Positions 27,235-40,068 of a DNA stretch of 64,000 nucleotides are shown in pieces; position 1 is the stretch's first letter; the number at the start of each line of letters is the position of its first letter. Source of the stretch: Epiperipatus broadwayi (Eukaryota; Onychophora; Udeonychophora; Euonychophora; Peripatidae); the NCBI GenBank assembly GCA_028023455.1, contig JAQFVV010012397.1, forward strand, positions 2,967,501-3,031,500, given 5' to 3'. The notes below the pieces were generated by a model. That model worked only from the letters and a program-made list of their open reading frames with translations, had not been told where the DNA came from and ran no database searches. Made by a program: the position numbers and the translations under genes.

Positions 27235-28325
27235 CCATTGATGGAATGATACTTGGGTATTAGTCCTGCAATGTAGAAGAGATAGGAGCCTTTTCACATA
27301 CCCAATAAATGTGTAAACTTGCGATATCAAATTAAAAGAAAATAAACCCTGCGATGTATATTGAAAAAGGTATGAAAACGAGATTCTCTTTTTCAAAACG
27401 TGCTTTGATTGTTATTATTCTGCATTTGTTATATTTGTCAATTGAAAAACATTGTCTTTTTCAAAATGTGGTTTGATTGTTGTTATTTTGCATTATTTAT
27501 ATTTCTCAATTACTTCAGTTCATTTCATTTCTATTTAATGAGTGTAAGTAGTTTTCATATTTCACACAAAAATGAGGGCACAGTTTTCTCTAGACTCAAT
27601 GATATAAAACAATTTTTTCTGCCTGCATGAAAAGTCTTACAATTGTTTTATGTATTTACAAAAAAGTATAGGTTTATTAATATTTTTCTCCAATTTTTTC
27701 TTTTTTTTTTAAAAAAAAAAAAATGTTTCTTAGTATTTTTCTGGAAAATCTCTACACACTTTGCAATCATGTGTTCATTTTGAGCGGAAAATTTTCAGTT
27801 CGGGTCTACTTTGTTGTTTGAGCGCGATTAATTCCTGTTATTTATTACAGTATATGTGTATATTTGTGTTTTTGTAAATATTATTTAAAAAATATATAAT
27901 TTAGTGATTGTCTTAAGCATATGTAAAGTAACATTTGGGAGTTTATTTAATATATTTTCGGGGTCGAGAAAATATAGTTTTTAAGATAAATTTTTGTTTT
28001 ACAATGTTGTTTTTAATTACCCATTTATTCCTGAAAATCATACATATGTTTACTTTTTTTATAGTTTTACTTGTGTGTGAACAAGTTAAAGTTAGTCCTG
28101 CTATATGGTATTAAATGTGCTCTACCTTTTCATATTCTTGTCAATCTGCCAATAACTTTGTAAATCTTGCAAAAATATCATGTACAAGATCCATGTACAT
28201 GTTACTTTTTCCCAAATCTTGTGAAAAATATTGTGTACAAGATTACAAAGTTATCAGCAGATTGATATGAATGTGAAAAGGTGCAGCACATCTAATACCG
28301 CATTACAGGACTAATACCCAAGTAT
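27235..28325. mobile_element. Inverted-repeat (foldback-like) element, interrupted at its right end
   Basis: The left end at 27235 ('ccattgat', 8 extra bases, then 'acttgggtattagtcc') is mirrored by 'ggactaatacccaagtat' ending at 28325. That is continued after the gypsy insertion by 'caatgg' at 39740-39745. Internally, 28093-28180 and about 28219-28313 form a second inverted pair of roughly 90 bp ('tagtcctg', 'ttttcatattc', 'caatctgcc', 'aataactttgtaaatcttg'). A 68-bp tandem duplication starts at 27387 and 27455. There is no transposase, so it is a non-autonomous element. Confidence 0.6.
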
Positions 28326-30423
28326 TGTGACAGTCAGATGATGTGTGTAGATTTAACCCAGTTCGAATACTAGGCGAAAGTACCTCAAGGCCAACCATAC
28401 GCGAGATATAAATCAAGAATACATATGACCTCTGCCCATTCGCCTGTTCTCGAGGCCTGATCCCAAACAAACAACACCATCTGAGCCATGCATAAATTAT
28501 TTTTCAACCGGCCACAAAGCTTAGCAACAGCGGTAGAGACATGGACGGGAAATCCTAAAGAGCTAAAAGCTAAATGTGTAAAGTACATAAAAAGATGTGT
28601 TGGTGTTTGCGTTTTTGCGTGCCTGGATCATTGAAAAGTAAAAATAAAGCATTTAATATAACTAAGAAACTCAAGTTTTTGATAATTAAATAATGTTTAA
28701 TTAATGGCTTTAAAATATAAATAAGGCTTTAATGGGCCTCCGCTATTCCCCTAAATTACTGCAACAAACTAATTAGACAATAAAAAGAAAACAAGTTAAT
28801 AGGTTTGCGGTCAAATTCTTTTCTTCCCAATTTTATTAAAAAAAATTCCAACTCGATCTTCTCGATAAAGTACGATAGATAATAAAAACCTTTCGCAAAG
28901 CATTTCTTATGGCTTTGCGCTAAAAACCGTGTTTAAAATTGACTTAGAACGTATATAGCTAAATCAAATATACGTGATAAGCAAATGGCGGACAAAAAGA
29001 GGTGTTATCAAAGAGATCAAGTTGGCACACAAAAGAAACTGACTTGGATTTAATTAACAACATAAATAAAATTGGAAAGAGATTTCAAATGACAAAAAAT
29101 TAACTATTAAATTTAACCGCAACGAAATACTAAATATTTACAATGGTTAGTAAGGAAGAATAGCGAAGGTAAAAAGGTTACCTATAGCTAGATGATCCCA
29201 AAATATATCCAAGGTTAATTCATAAAATGTTTACATAGCAAAGACATATATTTCAATACAACAATAAAACAATATGAATCAAAAGTAGCATACGAGATAG
29301 TTTAATATAGTAGATACGATACCGTCCTTTTTCCGTGATGTTCCCTACGGCGTCCGTGGCTTGATCCGACCGACGATAGGTGTTTGTCCGGACAATGAAA
29401 ATATGAAGTATGGCTTCCATGAAAAGTTCTCCAGACACGGCATAGAGTTCATATGGTTATTGAATGGATGTTAAGGCATTTTTGGATGGTATTTAGGAAC
29501 CTCGGCGATAGGCAAAGCTATGATTTGCCTAGCCAAGCATATCCATTTTCCTCAAAATACGGTTGGTTTTAACTTGAGCCGGTTCCAACTTCTCCATTGT
29601 GTGAAAATGACAGCTGTATAACTTTTTTTTTTAAGCACCAGCTAAATGTGAAGCAAAATCTAAAGGATTTCTCCCAAGAGAACTCTGAATGTACTCTCCA
29701 GAAAACTTGGAATAAAACAGCAAGAAAAATCTTAATAAATCGCCTTCACACGCAAAATCAGAATCAACTGACTCATTCAAAAGGAAAAGTCTGAATAATC
29801 CTCTCTTTTGTTCTCCCTACTATTTATACTTTCTCTGACAGCTACCTTCCATTGTTTGTATGATCTGAGATCTTGATAAGCCTCCCCATGCTCCTTTGTT
29901 TTAAAGCAACACTTTCTAAAAATAACTTTAACTTTTTTACTCTAACTTTCTTACTTCAAAGTTTGAATTCTCTTAATTAAAAAGAAAGAAAGAGAAGGCC
30001 ATCTTTAATTACACTTGAATGGCTCACTAATTAAAACTATACATTCTTTTAGAAAATGTTGGCAGGCTTATCTCAAAATCAAATCATACTAAATATTTTA
30101 ATAAAATTTGAACAACAATATATTATTATTTTACAATAGCATAAGCATTTTATTTCAGCAGAATTTTGCATTAACTCATATATATACGCTAGATGTATAT
30201 ATATGTATGTTTGACTAATAGGTTAAGCAATTTTTATCAATAGAATGAAATTTATTTAAAATAAAATATTTAACTGTAATACACATTTAATAAGCATAAT
30301 TATTTTTAACTCTAATGCAAAACCCTGCTGATATTGAACTATAAACTCAATTCAGGTCTACAATACTAATTAAGTTTATAGGAAGATGTGAAGCATGGAT
30401 TGGACTTCAGATCCATTGCTTCA
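28326..30423 (-). repeat. 3' LTR of gypsy-1
   Basis: On the element's sense strand it runs from TGAAGCAATGG (30423) to CTGTCACA (28326). Just outside 30423 the sense strand reads 'tattgggaaa', a short polypurine tract. Small open frames present in both LTRs (for example 29253-29438) are shared because the LTRs are young copies, not because they are genes. Confidence 0.93.
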
Positions 30424-30667
30424 TTTCCCAATAGTTAGTGAGCAAAAAAAAAATGTTTTAAAAAAAAAAATGCTGTTGCTTCAGGTCAGAGGTAAGAATT
30501 TGTACCAGGTGAGTTCAAGCCTACTCTTTATTCACTGTAATGTTTAATTTGCTACTACTAATAATCTTTCTATATGTTACTATAAAACGGTTTATCCATC
30601 ATTCATTCTCCTATATTTTAAATCAAGTCCGTGTTGTTTTAGTCTGACATGGTATGTATCTATTTTT
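30424..30667 (-). other. Segment between the gypsy-1 pol stop and the 3' LTR
   Basis: About 240 bp of non-coding sequence ending in the polypurine-like run next to the 3' LTR. There is no room for an envelope gene. Confidence 0.6.
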
Positions 30668-33600
30668 TTAACTTACATATTTTCCGGGGTCCGGTGGTAT
30701 GCAAGGTTTTAAGTTTCTGGCATTGTATACTCCTTTTATGCCGTTATTATCTTCCAAAAGGAATGCATTTCTCCCGCATTCCTTTTTCAATGTGTATGGC
30801 CCTTGATATATTGGGAAAAACTTTTTGAATTCTTTCCGCAATGTATTACTTGGCCTAGGGTCTCTCAGCCATACTTGCTCCCCTTGCCTGAATTGATATT
30901 GCTGGTTTCGTTTTTTATTTTTCCGGTGCAGCGCAGCCCGTTTTAATCGTTCATATGCTATCTTTTGATCTTGTAGTTTATCTATCTTCTCCTCTTCCAT
31001 CGGCATTTTGGTTTTAAATAACTGAGGACATTCTTTCCCATAATGCAGGCGAGTTGGAGTAAATCCTGTCGACTCATTCATTGTGTTGTTAATATACTGT
31101 ACCACCTTTTCGGTTTTATTTACCCAGTCCCGATGGTTGGTTGGTATATATGTCCTAAAGAGTCGCCCTATTTCTCGCATGACTCTTTCACAAGGGTTAG
31201 CCTGTGGATTTCTAATGGAAGTTAGCCTATGATGAATTCCTTGTTTAGCCATCCATGTCTTCCATTCTTTGGAGGTAAATGCTGTGCCATGATCAGATAT
31301 CACTATCTGGGGTTTTCCAACTTCTGGCAACTGTTTTTCCCGAAGTGCCTTTATTGCTCCTCTAGCGTTTGCTGTCCTTACTGGGTATGCTTTCACGTAC
31401 TTTGAAAACATATCATACGTGACAAATAGATATTGGAATCGTCGAAACATCGGTAATGGGCCATAATGATCTACAGCTAGCAGCTCATTTGGTTTAGATG
31501 CGAGGATCGGTTGTGGCTCTCCTGCATACGATCGATTTGGTGCCTTGCTCCGAGCACAAATCTCACAGGTTTTCAACACACGTAGGATCTGTGAGTACAT
31601 CCCTGGCCAATAAAATTGACGTTTTATTGCTTCTTCTACTTTCCGAGGACCATAATGTCCCACCGACTGATGGATGTGGGTAATAATTTGGTGTCTCAAT
31701 TTGTGAGGTATTATGACTTTCCATGGATTGTGAGGGCTTTTGGTATTAATCTGAAGGATCCCATCTGTGATTCTGTATTGATTATAGTGCCTACTGGCTG
31801 CCATCTTAGATGTAATAATGTTAATTATTTTCTTATATTGAGCATCCTGGGACTGCCAATACGCTTAATTCTGGAGGTGAGATTCCACTGTTTTTTTTGC
31901 TGTGGTTGTCATTATCTTCATTGCCTGGGTTCCTAAATCTGGATTCTGAGCAGCCATGGGCATAGGGTGGCGGCTTAAAATATCAGCCACAATATTCTGT
32001 GATCCAGGGCAATAAATGACACTATACCGAAACTGTTGAAGAATCAGGCTCCACCTTATCAATCTGTCATTGTTTAAAAAGCTCTTGTTCAAAAATTCCA
32101 AACATTTGTGGTCAGTTATGATTACCACTTCTTATCCCAACAAAAACTGTTTCAATTTCTGGCACGCCCACACTATTGCTAATGTCTCCTGCTCAGTTGT
32201 TGTATAATGCTTTTCTGCCCCTCTCAAGGTCCGACTAATAAAGTATAACACTTGATGCTCATTTTTATCACCAATTTGAAACAACACAGCACCCAAGCCT
32301 TGCCTACTGCTATCTGTTTGAAGGTAAAAGGGGTGAGAAAAATCCGGATGGTATAACATTACTGTTTCCAAGAACTTATCTTTTACTTTAGACATTTCTT
32401 GCTCATGCCTCTTTTTCCATTCCCATTTTTTACTAGTCTTCTTTATTAATTCAATTAGCTGTGTGGTGTCATAAGCAAATCTAGGATAGAAGCGGTGATA
32501 GAAATTACACAATCCCAGAAATGCTCGAACCTGCTTCTGGTTGGTGGGAGTTGGAAAATTCTTTATAGCTTCTATTTTTGCAGGATGGGGTTTGACACCT
32601 TGACTATTTACAACATGGACCAAAAATTCAATTTCTTCCACTGCAAAAAAACTCTTTTCCATGTTGATGGTTATATTTTCACGTATGCATTCACGAAAGA
32701 AGCTTTCCAAATGACGCAAATGCTCATCGATGTCCTTTGAGGCGATCACGATATCGTCCACGTAACACACCATGTGTTCCTGTATTTGAGGAGATAAAAC
32801 ATTCTTCAAACATCTCATGAGGCCTGCTCCACTATTAATTAAACCGAATGGAACCCTCTTGAACACGTGAGTCTGGCCCTTGTAACGAAATGCCGTATAC
32901 TTTCTATCGCGTTGGTCCAACGGCATTTGCCAATAGCTTGCTGTCATATCCATAGTCGAGAATACAGTCTTCCCTGTGAGCTGCACAAACATTTCATGCA
33001 TTGGTGGCGGCACATCACGTTCAGGAATGGTCACATTATTTAGGCGACGCGCATCTAAACACAAACGCACCTTTCCGTTTTTCTTCTTGATTACAATCAA
33101 TGGGTTATTGTAGGGTGAAGGGGCCCGTTCAATAATATCCCATTCCAGCATCTGCTTTATTTGTTTATCCACTTCCTCTTTGTATTGGAACGGGATAGGA
33201 TATGTTTTTGTTTGGTGGTACGATTCCTCTCTAAGCCTAATTCGGTGAGTGTACCCTCTAATTTTTCCTGGTACGCCAGAAAATACCGCTGCATATCTTT
33301 GTAACATTTGTTGCAACTGCTGACTATGCTCGTTATTCCTAATCATTGATATGCCCACTTTTTGTTTTATCATTTCCTCATCGATCACTTGTATAACACA
33401 ACTGCCAATGGGGTGATTATCTTGAACCACTATTGTAAATGGGAGTTGTATGCCTTCTAACATACATTTCCTCATTGGGTAATGTATGATCCCTTGATAC
33501 TGCTGAAGGAAATCTGACCCTAATACTAAGTCATACAACAAACCCTCCATTACTAAGAAGGCATGATTAAAACATTTACCACTAATTTTCATCTCCAACC

Positions 33601-34978
33601 ACATTTGGTATCGTTCACTATTCATTTTTCTTCCATTTGCCAGAGTTAACTGGATAGGGCGCATGGGAAACTTTAAGTATTTTGGGTTGCTTTCATATTC
33701 TGTGGCTATTTTTTTTGATATGATAGATACTTGACTGCCAGAGTCAACTAATGCTTGTATTTCATTGTCGTTTATGGTTACTTGAATGACTGGGTTTGAA
33801 TTTGTGCCTATGTCTTCGTTATCCTTTTGTTGTACAATTGCTGTATGGGATGGCCCAACTTCTCTATTTTTTACTCTTGACAGGTTTGTACTCTTTTGTT
33901 TGGCAATAGATTTATTTTGAAATTTTACCTCCTTTTCACTTCTGTCTTCATCAAGATATTCATATTCGATAGCCGTTAGTATACGAATTGTGCCTTGAAT
34001 ATCCTGCATTTGAGTGCCTATTAATATTTTCCTTATCCAGGGTGGCATGTTGTGCCTAATCATCCTCACTATCTGCATTTCTGGATAATTGAAAGCAGTT
34101 AGGGCTTTCATGCGATTTACCTGCCTAACAAAAAACTGAGCATAAGTCTCTTGATGGTTAGCTGGGTATCTTTCATGCATTATGGAATACATCAAACCTT
34201 CCTGCCTCTCTGCACTCCAGTACATTGACATTATTGCCTTCTCATATTCCATAAATGTTTGCGGTTGTATAGATAGAGTATTCCACCATTCTCTGGCAGA
34301 TTCTTTTAAATGATGACTGGCGATCGCCACCTTTTCTTGTTCTGTCATATTCTGAAATTGAAAAAACATTTTGAGACTATCAAGGTGGTGTCTAGGGTTT
34401 CCACCCGGTTCCCCTCTAAAACCTTGTATATGTATGAATTTTGCCACCGGAGACGTTACCGGATTAATTATTATAGGCGTAAGGATTTGGTTACCTTGTT
34501 GCGCCTTGATTGGATTGATCTGTTGATGAGTGTTCATTTCCTTTTTATCCACATCCATCTGTCCATTGTCTTCTCCTTCCTGTATTTGATGCTTGACTGA
34601 CGTGTCCCAGGCATACATATCCTTCTCTACTTCATTATCGATCAATGATTTAGGTTGAGTATCATCTTGCTTCTGTTGCCATTTTAACTGAGTATCCTCA
34701 TCTGGCCATACTTTTGTTCTGGTATGTTGTTGCTGGAGAACCATGTTTTCCTCCAAACGGTTCAGTCGTTGAGATGTCATATTCATGAATTGCTGGAACA
34801 TGTTCCTCATCATTTCATTTTCATGTCTCATTTCTTTGATGAAAGCATCAAAGTTATACTCTTCATTATGAGTACCTGTTGGCCTCTTGGGAATATTGAG
34901 TACTACCTCCTCCTCGCTGTCATAATGTGCGTCCGTCTGTTGGTCCATTTTTTTTGCTATTTTGCTACACAAGGTCAC
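30668..34978 (-). pseudogene. gypsy-1 gag-pol polyprotein with two in-frame stops
   Basis: One minus-strand frame of about 1,437 codons, interrupted only by TAA at 32132-32134 (inside RNase H) and TAA at 31865-31867 (between RNase H and integrase). Gag occupies about residues 1-390, with the capsid-like segment near 180-340 and no CCHC knuckle visible. Aspartic protease has VDSGSQ at 411-416. Reverse transcriptase spans about 600-775, with CLDARRLNN at 640-648 and YVDD at 739-742. RNase H has TDSS near 888 and ETLA near 931. Integrase follows, with an H2C2 zinc domain (CEIC), a DDE core (VDHYGP, SDHGT, NPCERVMREI) and a GPY/F-type tail. Gag and pol are fused without a frameshift. Confidence 0.92.
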
Positions 34979-37643
34979 AATTTATTTCTAAACGTATTTT
35001 AATACAATCTATATAAGTATATTGTATTATGTATATCTAGGAGCTATATCCTGTATGTGAAGAAAAAAAAAATTTTTTGTTCTTTAAAAAAAATAAGTCA
35101 AATATTCTAAATTCTTTATTTATGTTTTCAGAAACTAACTTTGCCTACCTCACGAGGTCCTATTTTAACCCTATGCCTATATGTATCTGTTTACACATGA
35201 AAATATAAAAAATCCTGCCGTGTCTGTCTTTAATAACTATACCCCATATTATTCTCCTCACTTTACTTTATTTATATTTTATTAAAATACCATTGCTATG
35301 TTAATATAACTAAAATAATCCACTTACAGCTTGACCTGGCTTTCTCTGACACCTGAAACAACTAAAAAATGCATTTACATTAATACAAGTATATATATAT
35401 AACGAAATATGTGAGCAAAATATACATAAGTCATGTTTAAACATTATTTTGGCTCACTAAGCATACATTGTTATTTTGATCATCTAGTATAGTTTAGTCT
35501 ATTTGATATCCGATATGAGAAATTGCACTTGCCGACAAATTTATTTGAGAAGGGCGCCAGTCGACAAGACAATGGCCATATCAAATATACATATTAATGG
35601 ATAATGATCCAAGCACACATTTATAAGGGTTTATAAAATTTCAATGCAATTAAAATTTTACTTTGCGTTTCCGTTCACTTTAAAAAAAAATTTAATTTGA
35701 TTCTGCTGAACGAAAAAAAAAAAATCTCTGCATGAATAAGTAAATGCTATTTTAAATGACACAATATTATTTAAATCTAAGACGTATAACAACTAAGTAC
35801 GGTAATTTGTCTGACCTGGGATCGAAACCAGTTACCATTTTGGTCATGACACACAAAAAAAATTTAAACAGCCTAAAGTACGATTAACAAAATAAAATAT
35901 ATACACAAAAAAAAATTAAAAATAGAAGTAAAATCCCATGATAACTGCCATTCCGAATTATGAACCTGGGATCGAAACCAACTACCATTTTGGTCACAAC
36001 CCGAAATAGATGAACAATTATCAAGCAATTTTACAGAATCACGCATTGAGATCAAAAACTGTTTCAAAACAAACATTTATATAAAAATGGGTTTTACCAA
36101 ACTATAACGAAGTGTATACCATATACACCCATATATATGAATATGTACACACCAAATAAGCATATATATGACTACATATAAATATACAAACAGATATACC
36201 TATACAAATATTTCTTTTATTATTATGTACATGGCTTTATTAGAAAAAAAAAAATGTCATATTGCAGACCGCATACTCCTATTATTTCAGGCCAGTAACG
36301 CTGGTCACAACTATGACACGGAAGCAACAATTGCAGACATAGACCTATTATTTCAGGCTACTCAGCAATTCTGAACTCTAAAGTGTAAGGGGTCTTCACC
36401 TAAACGGTTACTCCAGTAATCTTCATAAACGATCACTAAAAAAACAAGGGCTTCACCTAACGGTTACTCAAAAGGTCTTCACCTAACGGTTACTCAATAA
36501 ATGATTCAATAGCATAATCCGAAATGGAGAAAAAAAAATCTTAACTAAAGGGTGGCTGGCATATATGTTATCCAAAAATATAAATTAAAACGACATACGC
36601 ATTTACTCCTTATTAAGTTGAAAATTAAGTTTGCTATTTTATTAACAAAACTTATATATATATTTGGTAGGACACGTAATTACAAAATATTTAACAGTGA
36701 ACGAGAATTTTGCATGATTATAGCATTCATTTTATATAAAAACGAAATGTAGAGAAAGTGAAAAAAAATGTTTGTTAACACCATACACTGACACGTGTAA
36801 TTTTGACTTATCAAAGCTTTCGATCTATGAAAAACAATTCTATTAACGAAAAAAAATTATCTAAGATATTTACAAAAATTTATCCAAACGGAAATAAAAA
36901 TCTATTATGTAATTGTACTTTTTTACTCAAAATATTAACACTACCGTTTATACTATATTTCGAAAAAAACATTATTATTCCCAAACTTTTTCATATTTGA
37001 GCGATACTAAAAACAATCTAAAGTACGAAAGCTAATTTAAGGGAGGGCGGGTGGGTATATATTTGACACTTCCGCCTTATCGAAGCTATCTACTTTATAC
37101 GAGAAAAAAAATATGGCGTACTGGCCATGACAAAACTAATTAGGATTACCAAAAAATTACTTTAACTCTGAAATCTTCTTTTCTAGTCACACACAAAAAA
37201 AACAACTAACGGCGTGTTAACTTTTTAACTATACAATATTCATTTCATATATATCAAACTCGGGAAAAAAAAATGTTTAGCTTATAACACCTTTAACTTC
37301 TTAATTAGTTAAAAAAAATGACATTTAGCTCACGTTAGGAAACAAACTTGGAAAAAATTATACATATATTATTTGATATAAATTATTAAACTAAAACTAG
37401 CTTCTCAGGGTACTATTAAAAAATTTTTTTTTTTTTGAAGAAAAGAAAAAAAAAATGACACTCATCCACGTTGTTAACGTCAGAATCGGAAAAAAATTAT
37501 ACGTCTACCCATATTTTCCTTAATTTAAAACCGAAAAAAAACATTCCACACACATACAAATGTCATATAGGGCCTTGCAGGGTATGGAAAATTTCGAAAA
37601 GCCACACGATGGGCGTCCAGAATGCGGAGAAAAAAAAATCTAC
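34979..37643 (-). other. Long gypsy-1 leader (5' UTR) with internal repeats
   Basis: 2.66 kb separate the 5' LTR from gag. It holds no gag-like frame but many A8-A10 runs (T-runs on the sense strand). Short duplications are present: 'cctgggatcgaaacca' with 'taccattttggtca' at about 35816 and 35965; 'ctattatttcaggc' with 'ttgcaga' at about 36263 and 36331; and 'cttcacctaacggttactca' two to three times at 36390-36500. No clear tRNA primer-binding site is readable right after the LTR. Confidence 0.6.
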
Positions 37644-39735
37644 TGTGACAGTCAGATGATGTGTGTCGATTTAACCCAGTTCGAATACTAGGCGAAAGTA
37701 CCTCAAGGCCAACCATACGCGAGATATAAATCAAGAATACATATGACCTCTGCCCATTCGCCTGTTCTCGAGGCCTGATCACAAACAAACAACACCATCT
37801 GAGCCATGCATAAATTATTTTTCAACCGGCCACAAAGCTTAGCAACAGCGGTAGAGACATGGACGGGAAATCCTAAAGAGCTAAAATCTAAATGTGTAAA
37901 GTACATAAAAAGATGTGTTGGTGTTTGCGTTTTGCGTGCCTGGATCATTGAAAAGTAAAAAGAAAGCATTTAATATAACTAAGAAACTCAAGTTTTTGAT
38001 AATTAAATAATGTTTAATTAATGGCTTTAGAATATGAATAAGGCTTTAATGGGCCTCCGCTATTCCCCTAAATTACTGCAACAAACTAATTAGACAATAA
38101 AAAGAAAACAAGTTAATAGGTTTGCGGTCAAATTCTTTTCTTCCCAATTTTATTAAAAAAACTTCCAACTCGATCTTCTCGATAAAGTACGATAGATAAT
38201 AAAAACCTTTCGCAAGCATTTCTTATGGCTTTGCGCTAAAAACCGTGTTTAAAATTGACTTAGAACGTATATAGCTAAATCAAATATACGTGATAAGCAA
38301 ATGGCGGACAAAAAGAGGTGTTATCAAAGAGATCAAGTTGGCACACAAAAGAAACTGACTTGGATTTAATTAACAACATAAATAAAATTGGAAAGAGATT
38401 TCAAATGACAAAAAGTTAACTATTAAATTTAACCGCAACGAAATACTAAATATTTACAATGGTTAGTAAGGAAGAATAGCGAAGGTAAAAAGGTTACATA
38501 TAGCTAGATGATCCCAAAATATATTTAAGGTTAATTCATAAAATGTTTACATAGCAAAGACATATATTTCAATACAACAATAAAACAATATGAATCAAAA
38601 GTAGCATACGAGATAGCTTAATATAGTAGATACGATACCGTCCTTTTTCCGTGATGTTCCCTACGGCGTCCGTGGCTTGATCCGACCGACGATAGGTATT
38701 TGTCCGGACAATGAAAATATGAAGTATGGCTTCCATGAAAAGTTCTCCAGACACGGCATAGAGTTCAGATGGTTATTGATTGGATGTTAAGGCATTTTTG
38801 GATGGCATTTAGGAACCTCGGCGATAGGCAAAGCTATGATTTGCCTAGCCAAGCATATCCATTTTCCTCAAAATACGGTTGGTTTTAACTTGAGCCGGTT
38901 CCAACTTCTCCATTGTGTGAAAATGACAGCTGTATAACTTTTTTTTTAAGCACCAGCTAAATGTGAAGCAAAATCTAAAGGATTTCTCCCAAGAGAACTC
39001 TGAATGTACTCTCCAGAAAACTTGGAATAAAACAGCAAGAAAAATCTTAATAAATCGCCTTCACAAGCAAAATCAGAATCAACTGACTCATTCAAAAGGA
39101 AAAGTCTGAATAATCATCTCTTTTGTTCTCCCTACTATTTATACTTTCTCTGCCAGCTACCTTCCATTGTTTGTATGATCTGAGATCTTGATAAGCCCCC
39201 CCCTTGCTGCTTTGTTTTAAAACAACACGTTCTAAAAATAACTTCAATTTTTTTACTCTAACTTTCTTACTTTAAAGTTGGAATTCTATTAATTAAAAAG
39301 CAAGAAAGAAAATGCCATCTTTAATTAGACTTGAACGGCTCACTAATTAAAACTATACATTCTTTTAGAAAATGTTGGCAGGCTTATCTCAAAATCAAAT
39401 CATACTAAATATTTTAATAAAATTTGAACAACAATATATTATTATTTTACAATAGAATAAGCATTTTATTGCAGCAGAATTTTGCATTAACTCATATATA
39501 TACGCTAGATGTATATATATGTTTGACTAATAGGTTAAGCACTTTTTATCAATAGAATGAAATTTATTTAAAATAAAATATTTAACTGTAATACACATTT
39601 AATAAGCATAACTATTTTTAACTCTAATGCAAAACCCTGCTGATATTGAACTATAAACTTAATTTAGATCTACAATACTAATTAAGTTTATAGGAAGATG
39701 TGAAGCATGGATCGGGCTTCGGATCCATTGCTTCA
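37644..39735 (-). repeat. 5' LTR of gypsy-1
   Basis: The partner of 28326-30423, with the same TG...CA ends and co-linear throughout with only scattered substitutions and small indels. It would contain the element's promoter; I do not see a decisive TATA box or start site. Confidence 0.93.
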
Positions 39736-39739
39736 GTAT

Positions 39740-40068
39740 CAATGGAACAGTGCTCCTCTTCAATTTATTGTTCATCATATTTATCTGTATAATATATCAA
39801 AGGCCAACTTTAAATATACTGCTTTTTCTAATTATGAAAGAGACATGGTGACATTCAATGCTCAAAAAATTTACATTATATGTGAGGAATGAAATAACAA
39901 AAAAAAAAAAAGGCATAAAAGAGAGTTTACCTTCAAGCCACAAATATGGTTCTCTCTATCTAAAGCAATTTAGGCTTATTAAAATAAAATTAATTCTTAA
40001 ATATAATCTGTAGTGTTTGTTCGTTTTTTGCATATTTTTTATGGCAATTTTATATTAACTATGTATAT
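39740..40068. other. End of the older inverted-repeat element, then unique AT-rich DNA
   Basis: 'caatgg' at 39740-39745 completes the right terminal repeat of the element split by gypsy-1. The rest has no gene or repeat I can identify; the open frame 39707-39892 starts inside the LTR and is chance. Confidence 0.5.

Larger units (their letters stand above)
28326..39735 (-). mobile_element. Ty3/gypsy LTR retrotransposon (gypsy-1), full length, inactive
   Basis: An 11.4 kb element on the minus strand. Two LTRs of about 2.1 kb (28326-30423 and 37644-39735) flank a leader and one long gag-pol frame. The insertion is flanked by a 4-bp duplication, GTAT, at 28322-28325 and 39736-39739. The order protease, reverse transcriptase, RNase H, integrase identifies Ty3/gypsy. 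The LTRs look only about 2-3 % different by eye, so insertion was fairly recent, yet pol carries two TAA codons. It sits in the right terminal repeat of the older inverted-repeat element at 27235. No envelope-like frame is seen. Confidence 0.93.

Noticed and set aside
28385-29438. Minus-strand open frames present in both gypsy-1 LTRs (28385-28588 / 37703-37969 and 29253-29438 / 38569-38754)
   Set aside because: They are shared only because the LTRs are recent copies of each other. They have no recognisable motif and no gene is expected there.
32132-32134. Alternative genetic code or readthrough to explain TAA codons in gypsy-1 pol
   Set aside because: The related gypsy-2 copy lacks a stop at this position, and the host exon shows nothing unusual; point mutation is simpler.
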